The notes below the pieces were generated by a model. It saw only the letters and a list, made by a program, of their open reading frames with translations. It did no database searches and was not told the DNA's origin. A DNA stretch of 21,380 nt from a virus, in the IMG/VR virus record IMGVR_UViG_3300031565_000449, positions 1-21,380 of that record. One strand, 5' to 3'. Shown here in pieces: positions 7,063-15,891 of this stretch (positions within the stretch are counted from its first letter, which is position 1; every line of letters begins with the position of its first letter). Both the position numbers and the translations under genes were made by a program.

Positions 7063-10000
7063 TTAAGGACAGAAGAATATATTAGCATTCCACCCCGTTG
7101 CTTGATCATAATAAAAAGCATTATTGTTTCCGCTCTTCAAATACCAACCTGTAGGTATCTCTCTTAATGGGGAATCAATTGCTTTGCTTGTATATATTTT
7201 AGTTCCTGTTGATGGATTTCCTGCCTGTTGATTGAAACTATAGTAGTAAGAAATATAGTATGTCGGATAAGGAAATGTGTTTTTTGCATTACACGCTGCA
7301 GTACCCGACACAAATGGAACTACGTTATTGTTGTCTTTCCAATCTTCGCTAAAACAGCATCCGCTTGTTGAGCAACCCGTGCTACATCCATTTACTGATG
7401 CAGGAGCGATACCGAAAGTAAAAAATTGACATTGTGGTGTTCCTGACGTTAGGGATACTACCCCTGTAGCGCTTTGATCATATTCAAGAGCTAATCCCGA
7501 GGGATTACCACCTACGTTTGTGTAAGTCCACCATCCATCAGGAAGCTCAGTTCCTGTCAAATATTCAGACAGGTATAACCTATCGTTAAAATATGGGTGT
7601 GCTGGTGAATTGTTGGGTGTCTGAGCAAAAAAGTACTCAGTAGTAAATCCAATCGCATTATTTCCTATCGCATCACAAGTGCTAATTGCAGGACCCTCTT
7701 GAGTATATATAAATACTGAATATGATGGAGGGGGTGCGTTTTGTGTAACTGTAGCTGTAATAATCAACACCTTAGTCTCATCACAATATCCGTGAGTAAA
7801 GTCCTCGTTTGATGGATTATTAAAATCAGGATTGCCTGCCCATGAAAACACAGGAGCAGATGAAAAGCTGTAATTAGGCGCTAAAGTAACACTTGATGTG
7901 AATGTTGATACTGCACCTGGTACAGCTGTTTTAACAGTTCCTGAAGCATCACCTCCAATTGTGTATCCCGCTGCATCTCCTGTAATGTTGTTTTGAACCG
8001 TTAAAGTTATAGTAGTGCTTTCACATCCTGAAATATCAATACTCAAGACATTTGAAGATGCCCCTATTTCCATATATCCTATTCTATTTCCATCAGCCCC
8101 AAGTGCATAAAACCCTGCGCTAAGACTAGCTCCTGTTTGATTGTTTGAAACAATATCTCCAACCTCAGGGTATGTTAATAGTGGATTTCCGTCATGAGTG
8201 TATTCTGTCGTTCCTGTTAATTCATTACAGCATATTTCTGTTGCGCTTGGCTGAGAGTCTGTGCTTCCCAAAAATTCAGGCTCTGTTACTCCACAACCAC
8301 ATGAATTAAATGTAATATTTAAAGCTGCGGGAACTGAAGTAAATTCAGTAGCGGATATTACGGCAAAAGCCCCTGGCCCAATAACCTCGCTATCAGCAAT
8401 TCCATCACAATCAAAGTAAGAAACCGTTTCGTTTCCTCCACCTGTGTTAGTTACTGTATATTGATTTGCAATTTCAGTACAATCAGCTGCAGATGAAACC
8501 TGTATAAATGTAACTGTATCTGTTTGTCCTGGAGCCTCGGCTTGAACTGAATAATGACAAGTATCCACACCTTCTCCAAAAGACTGAGCCAAAACAATAT
8601 CTCCAACTTCCATAGGACCTGTTGCATATTCCGTGGAAGGAGTTAACCCTGAACCTGGAGCTAAACATTGTAGCAATTCAAAAGTTGCAGGGGGAGTGCA
8701 ATCACAACATGCGTCTGTTGGACTTGAATCGTCATAACACAAAGTTATAGGAGTTGGCTCTCTTAAATCCCAAACCAAATACAAATAATCTTTAGCTGAA
8801 GTGTAGTTAAAAGATGCTTGATAGTTTTCAGGCCCTCCTGTTATTGGTGTAGCTGTATTAAGGAATGGCAGCAATGCAGGTATATCTACTTCGTTAAAGT
8901 TTGAATTTGAAGCAAAGTATTTAAACTTATCTGTGCTTGAATCAAACTCATACGTTTGCCCTGGATTTTGTCTACTTTCCATTATAACAGTTGCTCCTTC
9001 TGGTGGTAAAGCTCCAAATGAAGATTGACCTGTTGATTGACTAAATAATGAAACTCCGTCTTCTTCTAATACCACTACGTTTGTGCTATATGGACTCGTA
9101 TCTACGCCAAGTTGCCACCTGTATCTTGTTGTTGTAGTAAGACTTGCATCTCCTGAAAAGTTTATAACAATTTCTTTTACCGTTATAGTTTCTGCTTGAG
9201 GACAATTGAAATCAATAACATATGTAGACTCCTCTAATGGAGTTATAACAACATTGGCATTTGTTGGGTTGTTTTGATTTTTTGTAAAAGTCACAAAACC
9301 TACTCCCGATACATCCTGATTTACAACCTCAATTCCATTGTACTCTATAGCTATATTTACTTGACCCGTAACATTGTAATCAAACTGAACATCTCCAATA
9401 ATGGTTGTTAAGTTGACGGCAATTTCATAGGGGTTGAAAGTGCCTTGCAAGGACAACGTATATCCACAAACTCTTTCAATTGGCGGTTGTGGAATTACTG
9501 ATGTGTTAGAACTTAAAACATATTCGTTCATGTATGGATCAAATCCACCCAACTTTTGAGTCTCAAAAGAAGATGTAAATAAATCCCTAAACCATGAGCG
9601 CATACCTACTTCAGATATTACTCCTAGCTGATCTGTTTTTGCGCTACCACCCTTAAGCTGTATTACAGAACTTCTTTTAGCATCTGTAAAGAAAACATCA
9701 TATCCATATGATGTAAAGCTTTCAGGGTTATTACTAATTCCATACTCTTCTATTCTAGCCAATTGAGTTCCTAAAACCTCTGGAACAGAGGTAATTGCTC
9801 CACCTGCAGCTGCATCAGACAAAAGGTTTTTTCCAACTAAAACATAAGATATTTTATCCTCTTGCAGGGTAAGTATATCGGTTTGTCTAGCATGCATCTT
9901 TCTTATAGACCCGTAAGCTGTTTCTAGAGTTTTAAAGTTTGACAAAGCAAGATTAAACTGATTTAGCTTGTTTAAGTTTGTTTCTTGATTAAACACGCCA

Positions 10001-13000
10001 CTATAAGTAATATCGGCAAATCTATTTGCTTGCTTATATTGTTCCTCAGATACTGAGGTAACTTTTTCTCCTAATTGTATATATGGCTTTGTTAGTCCTG
10101 ACAAAACAAAGTTTTCTTCTACGCCATTGCCAAATGTGTAGCAATTAAAAAACGATAAATCAACCACAGCAGGCAAAGAAGCGCTTTGATCTTGATCAAA
10201 ATCACCTGTTCCTGACATATGATATCCATTTTCAATATCAAATGTCTGATTGTTTTCATAATACAATTCATCATTTGCCTCTAATGGCTCTGTTTCAAAA
10301 ACAGTTAAACTAGACGCTCTTTCAATTTGTATGTTTACGCCCGCATATGACCCCCTCTTGTCAGGTGAGCTACATTTAGGAGTACCTGGAGACCACCAAA
10401 AGAACAAGTTATTATTATTTGGTCTTCCATCTGCACTATTAGCGTCTTGCCTTTGAAAACCAACATAGCTTTGTCCACCACTACCTCTAACAGAGTAATC
10501 TGCAAAACCTTTTATATCATCATATTGGTTTACTACATTTATAGTGTCATCACTTCCAGAAGTAATTCCACTTGTAAGGTCAATCCTGTCTCCTACAATA
10601 AAAGAATGTAAATTAGCATAGTCTGTGGAGGCAACAAAATTTTTATCATAAACATATTCTCTACTACCACACCTGCTTCCTCTACGTCTTCTTTTTGCGT
10701 CAAACTTTATATTAATCAAAGATCCCGCAGGAATATCTATATCTATAAATTCATCCCCTCCGCCTACAGCATCGGGATTTTCAAAAGAAACACTAACCGC
10801 AACGACAGGATAATTATCTCCACCACTACCTCTTCTTTCTACAAAAGAATTAGGAGGTTTGTTAGCCGCAAAATTAGAAGGCTTTAACCTCATGTATGTG
10901 CCTGTTGGCTGACCACATGTTCCTTCAATTACATCACCATCTGCATTTTTTTTACATAAAAAATCTTCAGCTTCAGATCCAAAACCTAAAACCTTAGTAG
11001 ATGCGCAATTTAAAACAGGGCCATTGGTGTCTGATTTAATGTATAAAATAGAGTTGTCTTTTACTTTATCTCTATTATCTCCATCTAATAAGTAATATGC
11101 ATCACCTGTCTCTTCTTCTCTGAAAAATATATTACTATAAATCGTTCGGTATAGCCCCTTTGATTCCTTTATAACAAACTTATATTTAGTTGCCCAATAA
11201 GGAGGGTAGCTATTCATTGTTACCCTAATGTTATTTTTTTCTATTGATTTATTACATGGAACAAATACGGTGTTATCTGTATCAACTAAAGCAGTTGATG
11301 ATCTACCATATTCATCCATATATACAACTCCTACTTCATAATCTCTGTTGCTGTGTAAAGACTCTTTTGAAGAACTTTGAGAATATAAGCCTGTCGCACT
11401 TACGCATTGCAAATATTCATAAGCAATTACTTCTGGAACAACGGCAACAGGAGGTGTTACTGTTTGGTCAAATTCTTGAAATTTAATAGCAGGTAAAGTA
11501 AAGCTTATTTCTGTACTTCCCTGAGAAGCGCCAATCAATATTCCTTGAGGACTAGAGGTTAGACCAAAACCAACTTTTGAAAATCCGCTTTTAGCTACTG
11601 CGCCACAAACAAATACATCTGTAAGAGACGTTCCCTCGTCACCCGTTCCCGCAGGATTCCCTATACACGGGTTGTCTGCAATAGGAACAAACTCTTGTAC
11701 AGCTGCTATAAACTCTGGGCTAATTGCCATTTCATAAACACTAGAATAATCTTGCTGTAAAACAAATAGAAAAGTTTCTACAAATTCATTTTCAGGCTCA
11801 CTACCATCTGGATATGAGGGGTCTCCTGTGAATCCTGCGCTAATAAATGAAAAGTCAACACCTATTTGAGCGCCTTCTTCTAATATTATATTATCTCCTC
11901 CAAAATCAATAGTTGCGGTAGCGTTATTAACTGAGTTAGAACCATCTATGCTATATGTAAAATTAGATAAACTTCCTGTTATTTCATCAGCAGACAATGA
12001 TTCACTAATTAACTCTAAGTCATAATCCAAGTAAATATCAGCTCCGTTCTCATTAACAATATCATATCCATCTACATAGTTTCCATACATAAGCCTATTA
12101 CCCATAATGGTTTGTGCTTGTGCTTTTAAAGGAACGTTGTCATATAATCTAAGCAATTGCTCTTCGGGAAGAGTAGTATATATTTTTTTGTTTGTAAATG
12201 TAATAGACTGCTCAACATTGTCTAGCCATCCTTCATTTACTTTATTAAACCTCTCAATGACATTTACACTTTGACTTGTGCTAAATTTAAAAATTACGTC
12301 AATGTCTTTTACATTTCTTCCACCTGTTTCAAAATTAATTGAAACGCTATTGAAGATATTCCTCATACCCTCTTGATTGTAATTCGAATAATCAAAATTA
12401 AAAGGACCTGGGGTGAATGCATACTCACTAAATGGAGACATAGCGGAGTATTCTCCGTCCTCATATTGCCATCTATAAGCAAAGCTTATCAAAATTTCTT
12501 CCATGTAGTTTTCCCCTCCTCCGACTTTAAATTGTTGAATTGTAGGAGCGTTAAGTGGTGGCGCTAAAATAACGCCTATATCCTGTTCTGTAATTTGATC
12601 AACTGTCGTATTAACATCAGGCTGTAAATAACTTCTTGTTATGTTTATCTTTCTTGGTGGATTTAGATTATCTGTAAAAAACAATAAATCACCAATTAAA
12701 TTTAAACCATTAATCAAATAATCCTTATCAAAGTTCAAAATTGATGTCGAAATAACATGGTATGTTAAGGCGAAATTTCTTACGTTGTATGATACAATCA
12801 AATCTACTTTTCCCGTAGATGAATTAAGATTGTTTTCGTCATGAATAAACCAATATATGGTTTCGTTTGCTCCATCTTCGTAAGCTCCAATGCATTTCGC
12901 TTGATTGCTTAGTTGTGCGTTTTGAAATAAAACTTGAACCAATAATTCATTACCCTTAGAGTTTTCTACAGCACCTATTTCCGTGCCTTCAGTTGACCCT

Positions 13001-13104
13001 AACCGAACATTTAAAGCATCAATGTATTCACCTTGTGGAACAAGGCGCTCATCAACGCTTTTATTCATGCGTCCTTGTATAAAATTCTTTTGAATCTTAG
13101 GCAT
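7063..13104 (-). CDS. Giant tail hub (muzzle/nozzle) protein with C-terminal adhesive-like modules, 2013 aa
   Basis: The N-terminus (residues 10-49: QGRMNKSVDERLVPQGEY, IDALNVRLGSTEGTE, GAVEN) is the opening I recognise from crAss-like muzzle proteins and T7 gp12/P22 gp10-like hubs. Further hub landmarks follow in order: a fibronectin-like SNRDYEVGVVYMDEYGRSS near 583-605, RRRRGSRCGSREYVYDKNF near 805, GYDVFFTDAKR to GMRSWFRDLF near 1131-1173, DPYMNEYVLSSN near 1190 and DYLYLVWDLR near 1440. After a Cys cluster (CCDC, about 1466) come some 550 residues of beta-rich, Cys-rich sequence with about four copies of a short module (roughly 1499-1520, 1657-1693, 1839-1892, 1969-2013) related to the modules of the next gene. 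The core would plug and extend the portal channel; the C-terminal part probably displays receptor-binding domains. The reading frame is unbroken, and the start lies one base after the ring protein stop. Confidence 0.85.
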   Translation of the reverse strand: MPKIQKNFIQGRMNKSVDERLVPQGEYIDALNVRLGSTEGTEIGAVENSKGNELLVQVLFQNAQLSNQAKCIGAYEDGANETIYWFIHDENNLNSSTGKVDLIVSYNVRNFALTYHVISTSILNFDKDYLINGLNLIGDLLFFTDNLNPPRKINITRSYLQPDVNTTVDQITEQDIGVILAPPLNAPTIQQFKVGGGENYMEEILISFAYRWQYEDGEYSAMSPFSEYAFTPGPFNFDYSNYNQEGMRNIFNSVSINFETGGRNVKDIDVIFKFSTSQSVNVIERFNKVNEGWLDNVEQSITFTNKKIYTTLPEEQLLRLYDNVPLKAQAQTIMGNRLMYGNYVDGYDIVNENGADIYLDYDLELISESLSADEITGSLSNFTYSIDGSNSVNNATATIDFGGDNIILEEGAQIGVDFSFISAGFTGDPSYPDGSEPENEFVETFLFVLQQDYSSVYEMAISPEFIAAVQEFVPIADNPCIGNPAGTGDEGTSLTDVFVCGAVAKSGFSKVGFGLTSSPQGILIGASQGSTEISFTLPAIKFQEFDQTVTPPVAVVPEVIAYEYLQCVSATGLYSQSSSKESLHSNRDYEVGVVYMDEYGRSSTALVDTDNTVFVPCNKSIEKNNIRVTMNSYPPYWATKYKFVIKESKGLYRTIYSNIFFREEETGDAYYLLDGDNRDKVKDNSILYIKSDTNGPVLNCASTKVLGFGSEAEDFLCKKNADGDVIEGTCGQPTGTYMRLKPSNFAANKPPNSFVERRGSGGDNYPVVAVSVSFENPDAVGGGDEFIDIDIPAGSLINIKFDAKRRRRGSRCGSREYVYDKNFVASTDYANLHSFIVGDRIDLTSGITSGSDDTINVVNQYDDIKGFADYSVRGSGGQSYVGFQRQDANSADGRPNNNNLFFWWSPGTPKCSSPDKRGSYAGVNIQIERASSLTVFETEPLEANDELYYENNQTFDIENGYHMSGTGDFDQDQSASLPAVVDLSFFNCYTFGNGVEENFVLSGLTKPYIQLGEKVTSVSEEQYKQANRFADITYSGVFNQETNLNKLNQFNLALSNFKTLETAYGSIRKMHARQTDILTLQEDKISYVLVGKNLLSDAAAGGAITSVPEVLGTQLARIEEYGISNNPESFTSYGYDVFFTDAKRSSVIQLKGGSAKTDQLGVISEVGMRSWFRDLFTSSFETQKLGGFDPYMNEYVLSSNTSVIPQPPIERVCGYTLSLQGTFNPYEIAVNLTTIIGDVQFDYNVTGQVNIAIEYNGIEVVNQDVSGVGFVTFTKNQNNPTNANVVITPLEESTYVIDFNCPQAETITVKEIVINFSGDASLTTTTRYRWQLGVDTSPYSTNVVVLEEDGVSLFSQSTGQSSFGALPPEGATVIMESRQNPGQTYEFDSSTDKFKYFASNSNFNEVDIPALLPFLNTATPITGGPENYQASFNYTSAKDYLYLVWDLREPTPITLCYDDSSPTDACCDCTPPATFELLQCLAPGSGLTPSTEYATGPMEVGDIVLAQSFGEGVDTCHYSVQAEAPGQTDTVTFIQVSSAADCTEIANQYTVTNTGGGNETVSYFDCDGIADSEVIGPGAFAVISATEFTSVPAALNITFNSCGCGVTEPEFLGSTDSQPSATEICCNELTGTTEYTHDGNPLLTYPEVGDIVSNNQTGASLSAGFYALGADGNRIGYMEIGASSNVLSIDISGCESTTITLTVQNNITGDAAGYTIGGDASGTVKTAVPGAVSTFTSSVTLAPNYSFSSAPVFSWAGNPDFNNPSNEDFTHGYCDETKVLIITATVTQNAPPPSYSVFIYTQEGPAISTCDAIGNNAIGFTTEYFFAQTPNNSPAHPYFNDRLYLSEYLTGTELPDGWWTYTNVGGNPSGLALEYDQSATGVVSLTSGTPQCQFFTFGIAPASVNGCSTGCSTSGCCFSEDWKDNNNVVPFVSGTAACNAKNTFPYPTYYISYYYSFNQQAGNPSTGTKIYTSKAIDSPLREIPTGWYLKSGNNNAFYYDQATGWNANIFFCP

Positions 13105-13105
13105 A

Positions 13106-14029
13106 TTACTTTATCCATTTATTTTGGCCCCTTAGATTCATTAATAATCGTCCAGGGTGTATATTACTCAATCTTAATTTTGCATTCCTTAAAAGGGCTG
13201 ATTTTTCTTTTCTAACCCTATTTATAATAAACTCCTGAACACCTATTTTGCTGTTTAAGATTACGTACTTGATATAGGCGTATATAAATTCTTCAAATAA
13301 TTTATTTACACTAATCTTTGAGGCATCGCCTTTTTCCATTCCATCAGAAACATATTCAAGAACGCATAGTTCATTTGCCATATCAGAGCTAAAATTAATA
13401 ACTCCGCTCGCTTTATTTATTTTAAACGTAGGATTTTGATTTGCTGTTTCTGTGTTTAACCCATATCTTCCTCCAACAGGGTATTCAAAATACCAAAGTC
13501 CATTGTAAAAATATCCTTCTTGATTATTATAAGGACTTTGACTGTTTAAGTAAATACTTTTCTTTCCACCTGTAATTCTTTGTAAATCAACCGTTGATGT
13601 TGATGGTTTTAGTATATTTCCATCGTGATCAAATAAAATTCTACAATTGTTGTCTTGCAAATAAGCATCGCTCCAATTTGTTTGAATATTTTCTGTAAGT
13701 GGCATAAGCGTACCATTTTTATACAATGATAATCTCACCCAATTAACATAATCATGCGGAAGAACGTATCTTAGTGTGTCGCAAACCTCTAGCTCTAAAA
13801 CCTTAATTTCCTTCATTGAATCATAGTTCAATTCTTGAATAGCTCTTTTTGCATGAAACAACACATTGTATCTTTCAACATTGTTTATCAATTTATCATT
13901 ACCTACATACATGAGCATAAAATTGGTTACAATATCATCTAAAGTCATGTATTGATATGAACCCCAATTCTCATCCTCAGGAAGGTTTCCGTTGTTTTCG
14001 TAATATTGATACTCTGTTAAAAATGCCAT
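13106..14029 (-). CDS. Tail ring/tubular (stabilization) protein, T7 gp11/P22 gp4-like, 307 aa
   Basis: The N-terminal segment MTLDDIVTNFMLMYVG (28-43), followed by ERYNVLFHAKRAIQELNYD (52-70) and LPHDYVNWVRLS (90-101), is a pattern I recognise from the tail-tubular or ring proteins of crAss-like and related podoviruses. A central Tyr/Gly-rich beta region (160-220) and a C-terminal helical pair (about 235-290) follow; the chain ends strongly basic. Family members form a ring between the connector and the hub. The gene lies exactly between another connector-type gene (2 nt upstream, TAATTATG) and the hub (1 nt downstream, TAATATG), which supports stoichiometrically coupled translation. The ring function is inferred from family resemblance and position. 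Confidence 0.75.
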   Translation of the reverse strand: MAFLTEYQYYENNGNLPEDENWGSYQYMTLDDIVTNFMLMYVGNDKLINNVERYNVLFHAKRAIQELNYDSMKEIKVLELEVCDTLRYVLPHDYVNWVRLSLYKNGTLMPLTENIQTNWSDAYLQDNNCRILFDHDGNILKPSTSTVDLQRITGGKKSIYLNSQSPYNNQEGYFYNGLWYFEYPVGGRYGLNTETANQNPTFKINKASGVINFSSDMANELCVLEYVSDGMEKGDASKISVNKLFEEFIYAYIKYVILNSKIGVQEFIINRVRKEKSALLRNAKLRLSNIHPGRLLMNLRGQNKWIK

Positions 14030-14031
14030 AA

Positions 14032-14991
14032 TTATTGTCCTTCTTGATTATTAGCTTCAGTTTCTTCTGCCTTTCCAAATTGCGCAACTATAGTATCTCT
14101 TATGGATACGCCTGCATACTGAAGGATTTTATTTATCAAATTCGTTTCGTCTGATTTTGGTAATTCAAAATCCTGATAGTCAGCAGCCGTTTCTTCAAAC
14201 GAAGGCTCTCCTCCAGGCAACTGAACATATGTCCAATTGGGATCTTTTGGATACCTTATGTATTGACTAATAACCGTTCCTACCGTGTTAATGCTGTCTG
14301 GGTATACTGTAATGGTATTTCCATATAGAGATGCTGTAGCCCCACCCAATACGTAAGCAGGGTATAGTTTGCTTGGCTGAGTTAAGTGAGATGCGTTTAA
14401 ATAGAATATCTTGTTTTGAGAAACTCTTTCAATTTCTCTCATTGCGCTATTTTTTACAATTGCATATTTATTTCCTAAATCCCATATTTGCGTTCCAACT
14501 AAAGCGGTTTGACTAATTACCTGCTGTACATACCCAAACTCTCCTGTGGTTAGGTTTGAAATAACATCTCCTGCTTGTACGCCTGAACTGGAAAAAGTGG
14601 CCGTGGTGTCTGTAAGTGTTGTAGACGCGGGAGGCGTTACTGAATCTACTAATCCTGAATCAACTAGGGTAGGATAGTAGTTTATCTTGTTAATCAAATA
14701 ATAATCTTCAGGTAAGTCAAATAAATTTAATGAAGAATTGAACAAAGCTTTTGTTGATGAAAAACTATCTACAACCTCTTCTAATCCTTTTACAATATCT
14801 GCATAACCTGTTCCAGACTGTCTAACATTCTGCTTGACATTCCAACTATTATATTGATAAAAGTAATCTTCAAATAAATCTAGCTGAGCTTGTTTTGCAT
14901 ATAAGTTAAAATCATTAGGAGTGATATATCCAAAATTATTCTTATTTGCAATGGAAAGCACAGTAGCTCTGACTGTATTGATTAACGACAT
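14032..14991 (-). CDS. Head-to-tail connector/ring protein, 319 aa
   Basis: The N-terminal helices read SLINTVRATVLSIANKNN and ITPNDFNLYAKQAQLDLFED, followed by FDLPEDYYLINKINYYP (about 92-108). A beta-rich insert covers roughly 115-165, and the C-terminal helix LINKILQYAGVSIRDTIVAQFG (near 285-306) ends in an acidic tail. I recognise this layout as a structural protein placed between capsid and ring protein genes in Bacteroidota podoviruses, where it probably binds the portal base. It is the first gene of a new transcription unit: an intrinsic terminator and a promoter-like box precede it in a 69-nt gap, and there is no Shine-Dalgarno site before the ATG (AGAGCAGAATG). Confidence 0.7.
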   Translation of the reverse strand: MSLINTVRATVLSIANKNNFGYITPNDFNLYAKQAQLDLFEDYFYQYNSWNVKQNVRQSGTGYADIVKGLEEVVDSFSSTKALFNSSLNLFDLPEDYYLINKINYYPTLVDSGLVDSVTPPASTTLTDTTATFSSSGVQAGDVISNLTTGEFGYVQQVISQTALVGTQIWDLGNKYAIVKNSAMREIERVSQNKIFYLNASHLTQPSKLYPAYVLGGATASLYGNTITVYPDSINTVGTVISQYIRYPKDPNWTYVQLPGGEPSFEETAADYQDFELPKSDETNLINKILQYAGVSIRDTIVAQFGKAEETEANNQEGQ

Positions 14992-15005
14992 TCTGCTCTA
15001 TTTTT

Positions 15006-15020
15006 CTTTGTACAAAGATA
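15006..15020 (-). promoter_or_regulatory. Promoter -7-like box TATCTTTG with 12-bp dyad before the tail operon
   Basis: On the minus strand TATCTTTG (15020-15013) matches the Bacteroidota -7 consensus TAnnTTTG. It overlaps a perfect 12-bp palindrome, CTTTGTACAAAG (15017-15006). It lies directly after the U-run of the preceding terminator and 21 nt before the ATG of the 319-aa connector gene. No convincing -33 element is visible; the usual position is occupied by the terminator stem-loop. Confidence 0.55.
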
Positions 15021-15022
15021 CG

Positions 15023-15058
15023 AAAAAAAAAGAGGCCTCTTTTTTTTGAGGCCTCTTT
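15023..15058 (-). terminator. Intrinsic terminator after the 248-aa gene
   Basis: Read on the minus strand: an 11-bp perfect stem AAAGAGGCCTC / GAGGCCTCTTT with an A8 loop, running into nine consecutive T. The stem begins two bases after the stop codon of the 248-aa gene. Each arm contains the self-complementary 8-mer GAGGCCTC (15032-15039 and 15048-15055). This is a textbook rho-independent terminator closing the head gene unit. Confidence 0.9.
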
Positions 15059-15060
15059 GA

Positions 15061-15807
15061 CTAATCTAATTTAGATTCTAATATTCTTAGGACTTCTAGC
15101 CCTTCATCGCTTTGCAAAAACGATGCTAAAATAAACAATGGATCTTCTCCATAAGGAACTGTCAACAACTTGTTTTTATTTCCTTTTAAGTTATAATAAA
15201 CATCTTTTTTGTTTTTCAAAACAAGTAAACCTTCGCCAAAGAATTTAGAACACTTGTTCTGTAGTGAAAGTAATGGATCATTGATTGACTCCATAAACTC
15301 ATCAGGGTATCTTTTCGCAAAAACCCTAACATCTCTTTTTAGTTCTGCTGAAGTCATTTTTTCAATATTCAATCCTATTACAACTCTTGCAATAGTTTCT
15401 AGCATCTCAACATCTAAATCTTTTGCCAACATCTGAGCATCTAGTGCCAAATCTAATTTTTCAACCTCAACAGAAGCATCAGCTTCCTTATCCACCTCTA
15501 CAAACTCTTTTCCGTTTGCAGGATGAAAAGCTAAAAACTCTTGAAGTATTTGATTTTGCTTAGAAACTCTTAAGAATCCATCTTCAAAGATAATCGGTTC
15601 TAATATTACATTTCCGTCTTGCTCTTCTTCAAAAATACTTCTTTGATTTTTAGCATAACGAATTGCCCTATTAACTCCCGTGGATTCGTCAAAATATAAT
15701 AGTGATTTTCTCTTGGTATGTCGAGAAGCAATTGTGTAGCTCAATGGAGCCTTTTCTTTAGTTAGTTTGTAGACCTTGTCTACAAATGTCTTATTACTTT
15801 TTTTCAT
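15061..15807 (-). CDS. Uncharacterised head-region protein, 248 aa
   Basis: I do not recognise a functional domain. The N-terminal third is basic (KKSNKTFVDKVYKLTKEK, SRHTKRKSLLYF) with an NRAIRYAKNQRS segment; a beta-like region (GNVILEPIIFEDGFLRVSK) follows. The central part is strongly acidic and helical (KEADASVEVEKLDLALDAQ, about 108-126). The C-terminal half alternates helices and short strands (FFGEGLLVLKNKKDVYYNLKG) and ends acidic. I recall similar hypothetical proteins next to capsid genes in Bacteroidota phages. Placed between capsid and connector genes, with a hairpin before it and a terminator after it, it may be a head completion, decoration or assembly factor. It could equally be a non-structural regulator. 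Confidence 0.55.
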   Translation of the reverse strand: MKKSNKTFVDKVYKLTKEKAPLSYTIASRHTKRKSLLYFDESTGVNRAIRYAKNQRSIFEEEQDGNVILEPIIFEDGFLRVSKQNQILQEFLAFHPANGKEFVEVDKEADASVEVEKLDLALDAQMLAKDLDVEMLETIARVVIGLNIEKMTSAELKRDVRVFAKRYPDEFMESINDPLLSLQNKCSKFFGEGLLVLKNKKDVYYNLKGNKNKLLTVPYGEDPLFILASFLQSDEGLEVLRILESKLD

Positions 15808-15819
15808 TTTATTTAATTT
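15808..15819 (-). promoter_or_regulatory. A-rich translation leader AAATTAAATAAA
   Basis: The twelve bases immediately before the 248-aa gene ATG are identical to those before the scaffold gene. There is no Shine-Dalgarno sequence. A-rich positions close to the ATG are the known initiation signal in flavobacteria. Confidence 0.5.
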
Positions 15820-15834
15820 AAATTTTATTAAAAG

Positions 15835-15873
15835 TAATAACTACCCTCGTCATTTCAACGAGGGTAACTACTA
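15835..15873 (-). terminator. Hairpin after the capsid gene (attenuator or weak terminator)
   Basis: The core is a 9-bp perfect stem, TACCCTCGT / ACGAGGGTA, with a 7-nt loop. In minus-strand RNA the stem extends seven more pairs (UAGUAGU with GUUAUUA), three of them G-U, to 16 bp; in the opposite strand those wobble positions would be mismatches. It begins 18 nt after the capsid stop and is followed by CTTTTAATAAAATTT rather than a solid U-run. This suits partial termination or a 3' stabilising structure that raises capsid expression over downstream genes. Confidence 0.7.
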
Positions 15874-15891
15874 CATATTATAATCTACCTC

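Noticed and set aside
15585-15592. TATCTTTG match on the minus strand
   Set aside because: Inside the 248-aa coding region with no gene start nearby; the box is short enough to occur by chance in AT-rich DNA. A similar chance match lies at 8740-8747 in the hub gene.
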